From the IMG/VR virus record IMGVR_UViG_3300048554_000489, positions 1 through 21,883 of that record: a DNA stretch of 21,883 nt; one strand, given 5' to 3'. Of the stretch, positions 13,666-21,883 are shown piece by piece. Source of the stretch: a virus. A program made the position numbers and the translations under genes. Position 1 is the stretch's first letter. Every line of letters begins with the position of its first letter. The notes beneath the pieces were generated by a model. It saw nothing but the letters and a program-made list of their open reading frames with translations, ran no database searches and had not been told where the DNA came from.

Positions 13666-16600
13666 ATGGCAACCTTAACAGATTTTAATGTCAGCCCATA
13701 TTATGACGATTACGCTGACAGTAATAACTATCACAGAGTCTTATTCAGACCTTCTTATGCTGTTCAGGCAAGAGAGTTAACCCAAGCACAAACTATTTTA
13801 CAAAATCAAATTGAAAGATTTGGTAATAACATCTTCAAAGAAGGTGCTATGGTTATACCTGGTCAAATTTCTCTTAATACAGAATATGAATCTGTAAAAC
13901 TTTCTTCACTTTCTGGTACTGCTGATATCACAAATTTAATCGGAGGTACATTTACTGGTGGTACTTCTGGTGTTCAAGCAACTGTTGTAAATACCTTTGC
14001 AACTGACGGTACTGACCCCAATACAATATTTGTTAAATACATAAATTCAGGTTCTAATAATACTACATCAAGATTCTCTAATGGTGAAACAATTAGTGCA
14101 ACAATATCAATTAGTGGAGTAAATACTTCAATCTCTTGTGGTGTTACCTCTAGTCATACAGGTTCTGCTACTCAAATAGAAGCAGGAGTTTTTTATACAA
14201 GAGGATTTTTTGTACAAAACGAAGCACAAACTTTACTACTAGACAAATATACAAATACACCTTCTTATAGAATAGGTCTTACTGTTAATGAAATAACAAA
14301 TACACCTACTGAAGATGGTAACCTAAATGATAATGCTGCTGGTTCTTCAAATGAAAATGCTCCTGGTGCCCATAGATTAAAAATTACCCTTACTTTATCT
14401 AAATTGGCACTTACTGCAACCACAGATACTTCATTTATTGAATTAGCACGAATTGTAAACGGAATTTTAGTAAAACAAGTTCGTGCTACAGAATTTAATG
14501 TCATTGAAGATACATTGGCAAGAAGAACCTTTGACGAGTCTGGTGATTATACTGTTAGAGACTTTGATCTTGAATTAAGAGAGAGTGTACTAACTGGCAA
14601 TAATAGAGGAATTTATTCTAATAGTTCAACAACTGATAAAGGTAATACCGCTTCAACTGCTATGTTAGCGGGACTAATGTCTCCTGGTAAAGCATATGTT
14701 AAAGGTTATGAAATAGATCGTATTGCTCAAAACATTTTAGATATTGATAAGGCAAGAGATTTCACAACTGTTAATAATAATGTAACCCAATTTGATTTAG
14801 GAAACTTTGTTCATGTAAATAATGTACATAGTCTTCCTGATATGGGTGTTGTAACCGGTTCAAATGCTTCAGATGTAAAACCTTATCGTACAGTAAGTTT
14901 AATGAGTGAATTGACTAGTACTCCTGGTGCTAAGTCAACTGTTTCTGACTCTGAAATTGGTCGTGCAAGAATAAGAGGATTCGAACACGCTGCTGGAACA
15001 GCAACAAGTAAAGTATTTGCTCAGACAAGTGTATTTAAAGCATATCTATTTGATGTAGAAATGTTTACTACTATCGAGGTTGATGGTACAATTAGTAATG
15101 CTTCTGGGTTTACAACTGGTGAAAAGATAACTGGTGGCACTTCTGGTGCAACTGCTATTGTTGAAAGTATATCAACTGAAAAATCTGCAACTATAACTGG
15201 TGCTACAACTGCTACTCCTGTTGTGGTTACTTGCTCAGGTGGTCATTCATTTAAAGAAGGTCAAGTGGTTAAGATTGCAGGTGTTTCTGGTATGACTGAC
15301 ATTAACGGAAACTTTACAGTTAAAGATCCTACTAGTACAACTTTTAAAGTATTTTCAGACGCAAGTTCTGGAGGCACACCGACTGCTGTAGGCTCTTCAC
15401 AAACATATTCTGGTTCGGGTGCAACTGCAAAACATGATACAGTACAACTTTCAAATGTTCAAGGTGCATTTACAGAAAATGAAGTAATAACTGGTGCAAC
15501 TTCAACTTATACTGCAACAATTCAATTTAGTGCTTTCGGTCGTAAAGGAATTACAACTAGAAATATTGCTTCTGTAAAACAACTTTATAGTGATACTGAA
15601 AATGAAGATTTTACCGCTGACGCTGATTTATCTGCAACATACGGTTCAAGACTTGCATTAACAGGAAATATTTCGATTGCAAATTCTGGTACTGCGGTTA
15701 CTGGTTCTGGTACTAATTTTCAAACTGAATTAGTTATCGGCGATCAAATTACATTTATTGATAATGCTGGTTCAACAATTACAAAAATTGTAGAAAGTAT
15801 AGAGAGTGATACTAAATTAGAAATTTCTGCCGCTGTTGGTGGTTCTGGTGTTGCAACTTCTAAAGTAGCAACTAGAAATAGAGCAAAAGTAAATGAGGCA
15901 ACTAAAAATACACCGATATTTAAATTACCATATACACCTATTAAAACATTATTAACAACTTCAAACAGTTTACAAACAGATACAAGTTATACAGTAAGAA
16001 GAACATTTATAGGTAACTTATCTTCTGGTTCAATTTCACTATCTGCTGGTTCTGGTGAGACATTCTTATCTGCCGCTGATGTTGATTATGTTCTTAGTTT
16101 AGAAACTGCACCGGGTACTGGTTCTGTCGGTGATTTAATTCAACTAACTTCAAGTGAATTATCTGGTACAAGTGGTGGTACATTAACGATTGCCTTAGGT
16201 TCCGGATATGGTTCTGCTAAAGTGAAAGTAATCACTTCGATTGCTAGAAGTACTGCCGGTCAAAAAAGTAAAACAGATAATACAGCACAAACAAAACAGA
16301 TTGATACACAAGCACTTTGTCAAGGCGATGTTATTAGTATCGGTAAAGCAGATGTTCATACACTTACAAGTGTTCATATGGCCGCTGACTTTAGTACAAA
16401 TGCAACAACTGGTGATACAGATGTTACCGATAGATTTACACTCGATACAGGACAAAGAGATAACTTCTATGATATAGGAAGATTGATTAAAAAAGAAAAT
16501 GCTATTACAATTACTGGTAGATTATTAATTACATATAGTTTTTATTCTCATGGATCTGGTGAATACTTTAGTGTTGATAGTTATCCTTCAGCACAATACG

Positions 16601-19600
16601 AAACTATTCCTGAATATATTTCAGATACAACTGGTCAAACATTTAAACTAAGAGATTGTTTAGACTTTAGACCTAGAGTAGATGACGATTCAACAATTAA
16701 CTCTGGTGGCAACGATAGAGAATTTGATGGCACTGGCGCTGCTGCGATTGATGTGCCTAAATTTGGAACTCTTATTACTGCCGACTTAGAACACTATTTA
16801 AATAGAATTGATAAAATATTCTTAACTAAAGATGGAGACTTCAATATATTAAAAGGTGCACCTTCAACATTACCTAGAGTACCTGGTAATATAGATGACG
16901 CTATGCATTTATATACATTAGAGATTCCTGCATATACTTTTGATCCTGCTGATGTAAAATTATTTGCTCAAGATAACAGACGATATACTATGAGAGATAT
17001 CGGTAAACTTGAAAGAAGAATAGAAAATGTTGAATACTATACTCAACTTTCTTTACTAGAAACAGCTGCAGAAAATTTACAAATACAAGACGCTGATGGA
17101 TTTGATAGATTTAAAAATGGATTTATTGTAGATAACTTTACTGGCCACGATGTTGGTGATGTACAAAATGATGATTATAATATTGCTATGGATATGGCAG
17201 CAGGCGAGGCAAGACCTACACACTTTACAGACGCTGTTAAATTAATAGAGACAGATTCAAATGGTGCAACAGCAACCGATACAACAAGATCAAATTCTAA
17301 TTATAAGAAAAGTGGAGATTTCATAACACTAGATTATACTGAAGAGGCAGAAATAACACAACCTTTTGCTACACAAACTGAAAACATTAATCCATTTGAT
17401 GTTGTTAAATTTGTTGGTCAAGTGGCATTAAGTCCTTCTAGAGATGAGTGGAAAGAAGTGGAAAGAGCGCCTGATTTAGTGGTGCAAGGTGCTGATAACT
17501 TTGCTACTATGCAAAATAATCCTAATGTACAAAATTCATTAGGTACAGTATGGAATGAATGGCAAAATTCTTGGACTGGTGTACCAACGGTCACCACAAC
17601 GCCTGGCACAGGATTTTTAGGATTTTTAACAACTAATACTACCACAACAACAAGAGTAGGACAACGAAGAACAGGAATAAGAACTTCTTTAGTTCCTAGA
17701 ACAGTATCTAGAAGTCATGGTGATAGAGTTATAAATGTTGCCTTTATTCCTTTTGTAAGATCAAGAACGGTGACATTTACTGCAACTGGTTTGAGACCAA
17801 GTACTAGAGTTTATCCTTTCTTTGATGATCTTGCTATTACCTCATATGTCACCCCGAATGCTGGATCGCTTGGTGGTTCTTTACTTACAGACGCTAACGG
17901 TGCTGTAACCGGTACCTTCGCAATCCCTGATCCTAAAGTTAATTCTAATCCTAGATGGCGTACAGGTGAAAGAGTGTTTAAACTAACATCTTCTAGTACA
18001 AATTCATCAACTGCGGCTGATGTAGATACTTCAGCACAGGCTAGTTATACTGCTTCTGGTTTACTTGAAACTAAACAAGAATTGGTTGTATCAACTAGAG
18101 AAGGACAAGTAGTAAGAACTCAAGTTAATGAAGATAGAGTTAGAACACAAACTAATACTACATCTACATTCAACTTTAATTTTAACTTTGGTGGTATAGA
18201 TCCTCTTGCTCAAACATTTCAAGTTCCTAATTCTGGTGGTGCCTTTATAACATCAATAGATGTATTCTTTGCAACTAAGTCATCAAATATACCTGTAACC
18301 TGTCAAATAAGACCAGTAGCAAATGGGTATCCTACAAGTAGAATAATACCACTTGCAACTAAAACAATAAATCCAAGTGCTGTAAATGTTTCTACTGATG
18401 GTACAACTGCAACTAGATTTACTTTTGACGCACCGATTTATGTTTCAGAGCAAGTAGAACACGCTATAGTTTTAATGGCAAACACTACTGATTATACAGT
18501 ATATGTTGCTCAAACTGGTGAGAAAGCATTATCAAGTGGTAGATTAGTTTCTAAACAACCATCAACTGGTGTATTATTTAAATCACAAAATGGTTCTACT
18601 TGGAGTGCAAGTCAGGAACAAGATTTAAAATTCACACTTAATCGTGCTAAATTTGATACAACTAAAACTGGTGAGGTTACTATTGTCAATGATGATGTTC
18701 AAAATAGAACACTTGCTGCAAATCCATTTAAGACAACTAGTGGTTCTGCCGTAGTAAGAGTATCACATCCTAATCATGGTATGCATAGTACAAGTGCAAA
18801 TGTAACCATATCGGGTGTAGGATCAACTCTTAACAATATACCTGCGAGTGAATTTAATACAACACATACAAGTATTTCAAATATTACACTTGATACTTAC
18901 GATATTACACTTTCTACAAATGCAAACGCAACTGGTGTTGCTGGCGGTTCTGCTGTTATTGCTACTCAAGATAGACATTTAGATAACTGTCAGTTATTTA
19001 TTCCTACTATAACACTACCTGAAACAACACTTACTACTAAGATTAGAACTACTACTGGTAAATCGGTTGATGGATCACAAACTGCATATACTTTAACTGC
19101 TTCAACTGACGCTGAGGATGCACCTATAGGAGATAATATTTATTTCAATGCACCTCAAACTATTCCTTCATCTATAAATGAAACAAATGAAATGAGTGGT
19201 AATAAGTCTTTCTGGACAATACATTCTTTATCAACAACTAAAGATAATTTATCTCCTATAATTGATACAGAATCAATGAGTGTGTTCGTAACCAAAAATA
19301 GAATAAATAATCCTGTAAGCGGTACAACACCTGATTTTGTTGCTGAAACAAATTCAAAACAAACTAGTGCGGCTGCTAAGTATTTAACTAAATCTATTAA
19401 CTTAGATAATCCGTCAACTGCTTTAGATATTCGTATAAGTGGAAATGTTCAGAACGATTCAGAAATGAAAGTATTTTTCAGAGCAACTGGACCAAGTGAG
19501 ACAAGACGATTACAAGATATTGCCTTTACACCATTTAATACAACTGGTGTAGAAGATACAACGGTCACTAAAGCTGAAGATGACGCTACATTTAAAGAGT

Positions 19601-19725
19601 ATAAATTTAGTGCAAGTGATATAGAAGAATTTACTTCATTTCAATTAAAGATAGTGCTTACTGGAACTAATAGTGCGATTGCACCTAGAATAAAAGACTT
19701 GAGAGGTATTGCGTTGGCTGTCTAA
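13666..19725 (+). CDS. Giant DUF4815-type virion protein, 2019 residues
   Basis: The N-terminus (DFNVSPYYDDYADSNNYHRV, then FRPSYAVQARELTQAQTILQ) is the DUF4815 signature of large phage structural proteins. Later blocks include GEKITGGTSGATAIVES near 485, a GGHSFKEGQVVKIAGVSGM module near 520 with a relative near 1695 (HPNHGMHSTSANVTISGV), a stretch RSRTVTFTATGLRPSTRVY near 1365, and GIDPLAQTFQVPN near 1510 leading into a beta-sandwich with YVAQTGE near 1615. Similar proteins in marine T4-like phages are annotated only as virion structural proteins. It follows gp8, where T4 has gp9-gp11, so it may provide the outer baseplate and fibre attachment; that is inference. It uses over a quarter of the window. 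The stop overlaps the next start (TAATG). No catalytic motif seen. Confidence 0.82.
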   Translation: MATLTDFNVSPYYDDYADSNNYHRVLFRPSYAVQARELTQAQTILQNQIERFGNNIFKEGAMVIPGQISLNTEYESVKLSSLSGTADITNLIGGTFTGGTSGVQATVVNTFATDGTDPNTIFVKYINSGSNNTTSRFSNGETISATISISGVNTSISCGVTSSHTGSATQIEAGVFYTRGFFVQNEAQTLLLDKYTNTPSYRIGLTVNEITNTPTEDGNLNDNAAGSSNENAPGAHRLKITLTLSKLALTATTDTSFIELARIVNGILVKQVRATEFNVIEDTLARRTFDESGDYTVRDFDLELRESVLTGNNRGIYSNSSTTDKGNTASTAMLAGLMSPGKAYVKGYEIDRIAQNILDIDKARDFTTVNNNVTQFDLGNFVHVNNVHSLPDMGVVTGSNASDVKPYRTVSLMSELTSTPGAKSTVSDSEIGRARIRGFEHAAGTATSKVFAQTSVFKAYLFDVEMFTTIEVDGTISNASGFTTGEKITGGTSGATAIVESISTEKSATITGATTATPVVVTCSGGHSFKEGQVVKIAGVSGMTDINGNFTVKDPTSTTFKVFSDASSGGTPTAVGSSQTYSGSGATAKHDTVQLSNVQGAFTENEVITGATSTYTATIQFSAFGRKGITTRNIASVKQLYSDTENEDFTADADLSATYGSRLALTGNISIANSGTAVTGSGTNFQTELVIGDQITFIDNAGSTITKIVESIESDTKLEISAAVGGSGVATSKVATRNRAKVNEATKNTPIFKLPYTPIKTLLTTSNSLQTDTSYTVRRTFIGNLSSGSISLSAGSGETFLSAADVDYVLSLETAPGTGSVGDLIQLTSSELSGTSGGTLTIALGSGYGSAKVKVITSIARSTAGQKSKTDNTAQTKQIDTQALCQGDVISIGKADVHTLTSVHMAADFSTNATTGDTDVTDRFTLDTGQRDNFYDIGRLIKKENAITITGRLLITYSFYSHGSGEYFSVDSYPSAQYETIPEYISDTTGQTFKLRDCLDFRPRVDDDSTINSGGNDREFDGTGAAAIDVPKFGTLITADLEHYLNRIDKIFLTKDGDFNILKGAPSTLPRVPGNIDDAMHLYTLEIPAYTFDPADVKLFAQDNRRYTMRDIGKLERRIENVEYYTQLSLLETAAENLQIQDADGFDRFKNGFIVDNFTGHDVGDVQNDDYNIAMDMAAGEARPTHFTDAVKLIETDSNGATATDTTRSNSNYKKSGDFITLDYTEEAEITQPFATQTENINPFDVVKFVGQVALSPSRDEWKEVERAPDLVVQGADNFATMQNNPNVQNSLGTVWNEWQNSWTGVPTVTTTPGTGFLGFLTTNTTTTTRVGQRRTGIRTSLVPRTVSRSHGDRVINVAFIPFVRSRTVTFTATGLRPSTRVYPFFDDLAITSYVTPNAGSLGGSLLTDANGAVTGTFAIPDPKVNSNPRWRTGERVFKLTSSSTNSSTAADVDTSAQASYTASGLLETKQELVVSTREGQVVRTQVNEDRVRTQTNTTSTFNFNFNFGGIDPLAQTFQVPNSGGAFITSIDVFFATKSSNIPVTCQIRPVANGYPTSRIIPLATKTINPSAVNVSTDGTTATRFTFDAPIYVSEQVEHAIVLMANTTDYTVYVAQTGEKALSSGRLVSKQPSTGVLFKSQNGSTWSASQEQDLKFTLNRAKFDTTKTGEVTIVNDDVQNRTLAANPFKTTSGSAVVRVSHPNHGMHSTSANVTISGVGSTLNNIPASEFNTTHTSISNITLDTYDITLSTNANATGVAGGSAVIATQDRHLDNCQLFIPTITLPETTLTTKIRTTTGKSVDGSQTAYTLTASTDAEDAPIGDNIYFNAPQTIPSSINETNEMSGNKSFWTIHSLSTTKDNLSPIIDTESMSVFVTKNRINNPVSGTTPDFVAETNSKQTSAAAKYLTKSINLDNPSTALDIRISGNVQNDSEMKVFFRATGPSETRRLQDIAFTPFNTTGVEDTTVTKAEDDATFKEYKFSASDIEEFTSFQLKIVLTGTNSAIAPRIKDLRGIALAV

Positions 19726-19943
19726 TGAGCATATTAAAAGTAGAAGGACATAGTGATTTAATTAAAGATACAAAAACTAAAGGTGTTGTAAATACTGATA
19801 AAGATGGTTATGATGTTTATATGAGAAAAGTTATGATGAGAAAAACTGAAAGACAAACAGTTAGAGAACTTGTAAGAGAGATAAACGAATTAAGAGAAGA
19901 ATTAAAAGATATTAAAAATTTATTAGGAAAAGAAAATGGCTGA
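19725..19943 (+). CDS. Small coiled-coil protein, 72 residues
   Basis: Begins MSILKVEGHSDLIKDTKTKG; the pattern V-x-GHSxLxxDxxTxxVxN is shared, as I recall, with short unnamed proteins in cyanophage structural clusters. Residues 38-68 (ERQTVRELVREINELREELK) form a clear amphipathic helix with heptads, likely a coiled coil. The start overlaps the DUF4815 stop as TAATG, and its 3' end overlaps the next gene by eight bases. A chaperone or trimerising adaptor for the neighbouring fibre proteins would fit, but there is no direct evidence. Confidence 0.68.
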   Translation: MSILKVEGHSDLIKDTKTKGVVNTDKDGYDVYMRKVMMRKTERQTVRELVREINELREELKDIKNLLGKENG

Positions 19944-20646
19944 CAGAAATGTAACCACATCAAATACTCTAGAACAGTTTAGAGTCGAGTTTAATGAACT
20001 CGCTGTAGATGTAGGTGATATTACAAGTGTAACCGGCGCTTCGGGAATGATTGCATCCGCAACGGATGTGATTGAAGCGGTTGTTGCCCTAAATACTAGT
20101 AGTGCTACTTCAGCGAATCCTGTGTTTACAGGTATTGCAAGTTTTCCTGATGGGTCTGCCTCGGCACCTTCAATAACAAATACTGGCGATACAAACACTG
20201 GTATATTTTTTGGCGCTGCAGACCAAGTCGATATTACTGTAGGAGGAAGTCAGATACTTTCCGTACAGTCAACGGGCATTAATGTAACCGGAAACATTAT
20301 TGCCTCTGGCAATATTACAATGGGTGACGCTGCAACGGATAATATTACATTCAATGCAGATGTAAACTCAAATATGATCCCTAATACACACAATAGTTTT
20401 GATTTAGGGCAAGACACGCAATCATGGAGAAATCTGTATCTTGGAACTAGTGTTATCTTTGAAGGTACTGGTGTTGACGCTCACGAAACTACTTTGGTTA
20501 CGACTAACGCAACACAAGACAATACATTAACACTACCAAACAGTACAGGAACTTTGTTAACGACAGGTGTTAGTACCTCTGACTTAGCAGATTCCAATAT
20601 TGCAACAAAAGCTTTTTCAATCGCTATGGCGGTTGCTTTAGGATAA
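19936..20646 (+). CDS. Tail-fibre-like virion protein, 236 residues
   Basis: The N-terminus TTSNTLEQFRVEFNELAVDV is the short helical attachment motif seen at the start of many marine phage fibre proteins. It is followed by ALNTSSATSANPVFTGIASF and a repeated beta shaft including NTGDTNTGIFFGAADQVDIT, VTGNIIASGNITMG, and NSFDLGQDTQSWRNLYLGTS, a typical fibre motif. The C-terminus is short and hydrophobic (ATKAFSIAMAVALG) with no obvious receptor-binding head or intramolecular chaperone. AGGA lies before ATG 19936 within the coiled-coil gene. Probably a fibre or fibre-anchor subunit; specificity cannot be judged. Confidence 0.72.
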   Translation: MADRNVTTSNTLEQFRVEFNELAVDVGDITSVTGASGMIASATDVIEAVVALNTSSATSANPVFTGIASFPDGSASAPSITNTGDTNTGIFFGAADQVDITVGGSQILSVQSTGINVTGNIIASGNITMGDAATDNITFNADVNSNMIPNTHNSFDLGQDTQSWRNLYLGTSVIFEGTGVDAHETTLVTTNATQDNTLTLPNSTGTLLTTGVSTSDLADSNIATKAFSIAMAVALG

Positions 20647-20654
20647 TATAAATA
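20647..20654 (+). promoter_or_regulatory. Late-promoter box
   Basis: TATAAATA begins one base after the fibre gene stop and ends nine bases before ATG 20664. The following AGGA probably serves as ribosome-binding site on read-through transcripts, because a transcript begun from this box would start at or within a few bases of the ATG. Support is consensus plus intergenic position. Confidence 0.45.
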
Positions 20655-20663
20655 GGAATAACA

Positions 20664-21002
20664 ATGGCTAATACATTTAAAAAAGGTTTTTCATCAGGAA
20701 TTAGTGGTACTTCAGGGTCTCCAACTACATTATATACTGTGCCAAGTGCAAAGGCAAGTATTTTAATTGAATTGGATTTCTGTAATACTTCAAACGCTTC
20801 ACAAACTGTAACCGCTATTCTATCTCACGGAGGAAGTACAGACATTCATTTAGTAAAAAATGTACCGATACCTGCTGGTTCAACTTTAAAAGTTATATCA
20901 GGACAAAAGATAGTAGCAGAGGCAGCAGATGTCGTTAAAGTATATGCTTCAAACGCTAGTAGCGTTGACGCTATACTATCAATTCTTGAGGATGTTAACT
21001 AA
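20664..21002 (+). CDS. Small virion-associated protein, 112 residues
   Basis: A compact beta-rich protein: LYTVPSAKASILIELDFCNT, then SQTVTAILSHGGSTDIHLV, then PAGSTLKVISGQKIVAEAAD and VKVYASNASSVDAILSILED. This alternating pattern is that of small single-domain jelly-roll-like structural proteins often found beside phage fibre genes. No membrane segment or catalytic motif. AGGA precedes ATG 20664 at normal distance. It is followed after eleven bases by the large tail fibre gene, so it may be a fibre-base or tip decoration protein. The function is inferred from position. Confidence 0.65.
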   Translation: MANTFKKGFSSGISGTSGSPTTLYTVPSAKASILIELDFCNTSNASQTVTAILSHGGSTDIHLVKNVPIPAGSTLKVISGQKIVAEAADVVKVYASNASSVDAILSILEDVN

Positions 21003-21013
21003 GAGAGAGAATA

Positions 21014-21883
21014 ATGGGTAATTATACAGGACCATCACCGGCTAGAAGTTTTGCTCCAGTAGCAACTAAAGATAGATTTAGTGGCGACGGAAGTTCAGTA
21101 AACTTTGACATGACTTTTGATATACCTTCAGGTGGATTTAATTCACTAAGTGTATATGTAGAAGATGTATGGCAAGAACCTACAACTGCTTATACAGTAG
21201 GTAATGACAGTTCAGGCAACCCTAGAAGAATAACATTTACGGCTGCACCTGTTTCTGGTACAAATAACATTGTTGTTATTAATAGAGATAGGGAAACTGC
21301 TCGTGTTATACCTGATCCTAATTCTATCGGTTCTGCTCAATTAACTAGTGAACTAATCACAGGTCAAACCGAGGTGACTGCTGTTGCTGCTGACCATGTT
21401 CTCATCTATGACGCCAGTAATACTGCATTAAAAAAGGCATTAGTATCTACATTAGGTAATACTATTTCAAATAGTGCAAGCAATAGAGTTTTAACTGATA
21501 CAGGTACAACTGGATCAATCAATGCTGAATCAACATTAACATTCGATGGCACAACTTTAAGTACTAACGCATTAACTGCTTCTGGTACTGTAACCGCTGC
21601 TGGTTTCACAATCGGTTCAGCTGCAATCAATGAAGCAGAATTAGAAATTTTAGATGGTGCAACAATCTCAACAAACGAATTAAATACTCTTGCAAGTATT
21701 GGTTCTGATTCGGTTGCAACTCAACTCGCTACAAAAGCACCTCTTGCTAGTCCATCATTAACTGGTACTGCAACTGGTGTAAACTTAACATTATCAGGAA
21801 ATCTAATTGTTAACGGTACTACAACTACTGTGGCAACTACAAATACAACTGTTAGTGATAATATGTTAGAATTAAATACTGGT
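21014..21883 (+). CDS. Tail fibre protein, N-terminal 290 residues (runs off window)
   Basis: An open frame from ATG 21014 (preceded by GAGAGAG) to the last base, with no stop in 290 codons, so the gene continues outside. Residues 1-100 (FAPVATKDRFSGDGSSVNFD, then YVEDVWQEPTTAYTVG and INRDRET) match the N-terminal domain of marine phage tail fibres, which binds the tail. The shaft follows with DGTTLSTNALTASGTVTAAG, a characteristic AELEILDGATISTNELNTL repeat, and LIVNGTTTTVATTNTTVSDN near the end. The LDGATxxTxELN repeat is common in long phage fibres. The receptor-binding end is outside the window. Confidence 0.85.
   Translation, partial: MGNYTGPSPARSFAPVATKDRFSGDGSSVNFDMTFDIPSGGFNSLSVYVEDVWQEPTTAYTVGNDSSGNPRRITFTAAPVSGTNNIVVINRDRETARVIPDPNSIGSAQLTSELITGQTEVTAVAADHVLIYDASNTALKKALVSTLGNTISNSASNRVLTDTGTTGSINAESTLTFDGTTLSTNALTASGTVTAAGFTIGSAAINEAELEILDGATISTNELNTLASIGSDSVATQLATKAPLASPSLTGTATGVNLTLSGNLIVNGTTTTVATTNTTVSDNMLELNTG

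Noticed and set aside
13661-13668. TATAAATG before the DUF4815 gene, one base from the late-promoter consensus.
   Set aside because: It contains the gene's own ATG, so it cannot promote it, and the gene is only ten bases from gp8. It is better read as an AT-rich start region.
17580-17660. Thr-rich low-complexity stretch in the DUF4815 protein as a possible recombination or hypervariable (DGR) target.
   Set aside because: There is no reverse transcriptase, template repeat or adenine-biased variable repeat in the window. Thr-rich linkers are ordinary in phage virion proteins.

Overview
The window is about 22 kb of an AT-rich genome (roughly two thirds A+T by eye) from a T4-like marine myovirus. 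The evidence is a consecutive run of T4-type baseplate wedge genes (PAAR tip protein, gp25, gp6, a protein in the gp7 position, gp8, then a giant DUF4815-type virion protein and fibre-like proteins), together with TATAAATA late-promoter boxes between genes, dense packing and many start/stop overlaps. Low GC, short intergenic gaps and the accessory enzymes fit phages of SAR11 (Pelagibacter) or cyanobacteria. The host cannot be fixed from the sequence alone. I see no tRNA, rRNA, CRISPR array, insertion sequence or integrase.

Layout. (1) Positions 1-2327, plus strand: an overlapping chain of accessory enzymes, namely the C-terminal end of a NodU/CmcH-type carbamoyltransferase, two tandem paralogous sulfotransferases and a cupin-fold protein. 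It looks like a cassette that decorates a glycan or other surface molecule. (2) Positions 2385-4723, minus strand: a cluster of small, mostly acidic unknown proteins, four of whose junctions are TAATG stop/start overlaps, ending in a 2OG-Fe(II) oxygenase that also has its own late-promoter box. Three short ORFs here (50, 52 and possibly 54 codons) fill what would otherwise look like empty DNA. (3) Positions 4724-4911: a divergent regulatory region with a sigma70-like promoter facing left, an array of A-tracts phased at about 10 bp (predicted curved DNA), and a late-promoter box facing right. (4) Positions 4912-21883, plus strand: the late structural region. Four TATAAATA boxes (4899, 11524, 12157, 20647) divide it into probable late transcription units: small basic proteins, PAAR, gp25, gp6 and the gp7-position protein; then a small fibre-like protein; then gp8, the 2019-residue DUF4815 protein, a coiled-coil protein and a fibre-like protein; then a small virion protein and a tail fibre that runs off the window.

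The most unusual item is the gp25 gene. Its product carries the T4 gp25 domain only in the last ~125 residues. Upstream is an Ig-like (He_PIG-type) segment that appears to be interrupted by a complete HAD/5'-nucleotidase-like domain with all four catalytic motifs, so an apparent phosphatase is built into a baseplate wedge protein. Other points of note are the close spacing of TATAAATA boxes to ATG codons, which predicts leaderless late mRNAs for three genes; the phased A-tract array; and the tandem sulfotransferase duplication with conserved overlapping junctions.
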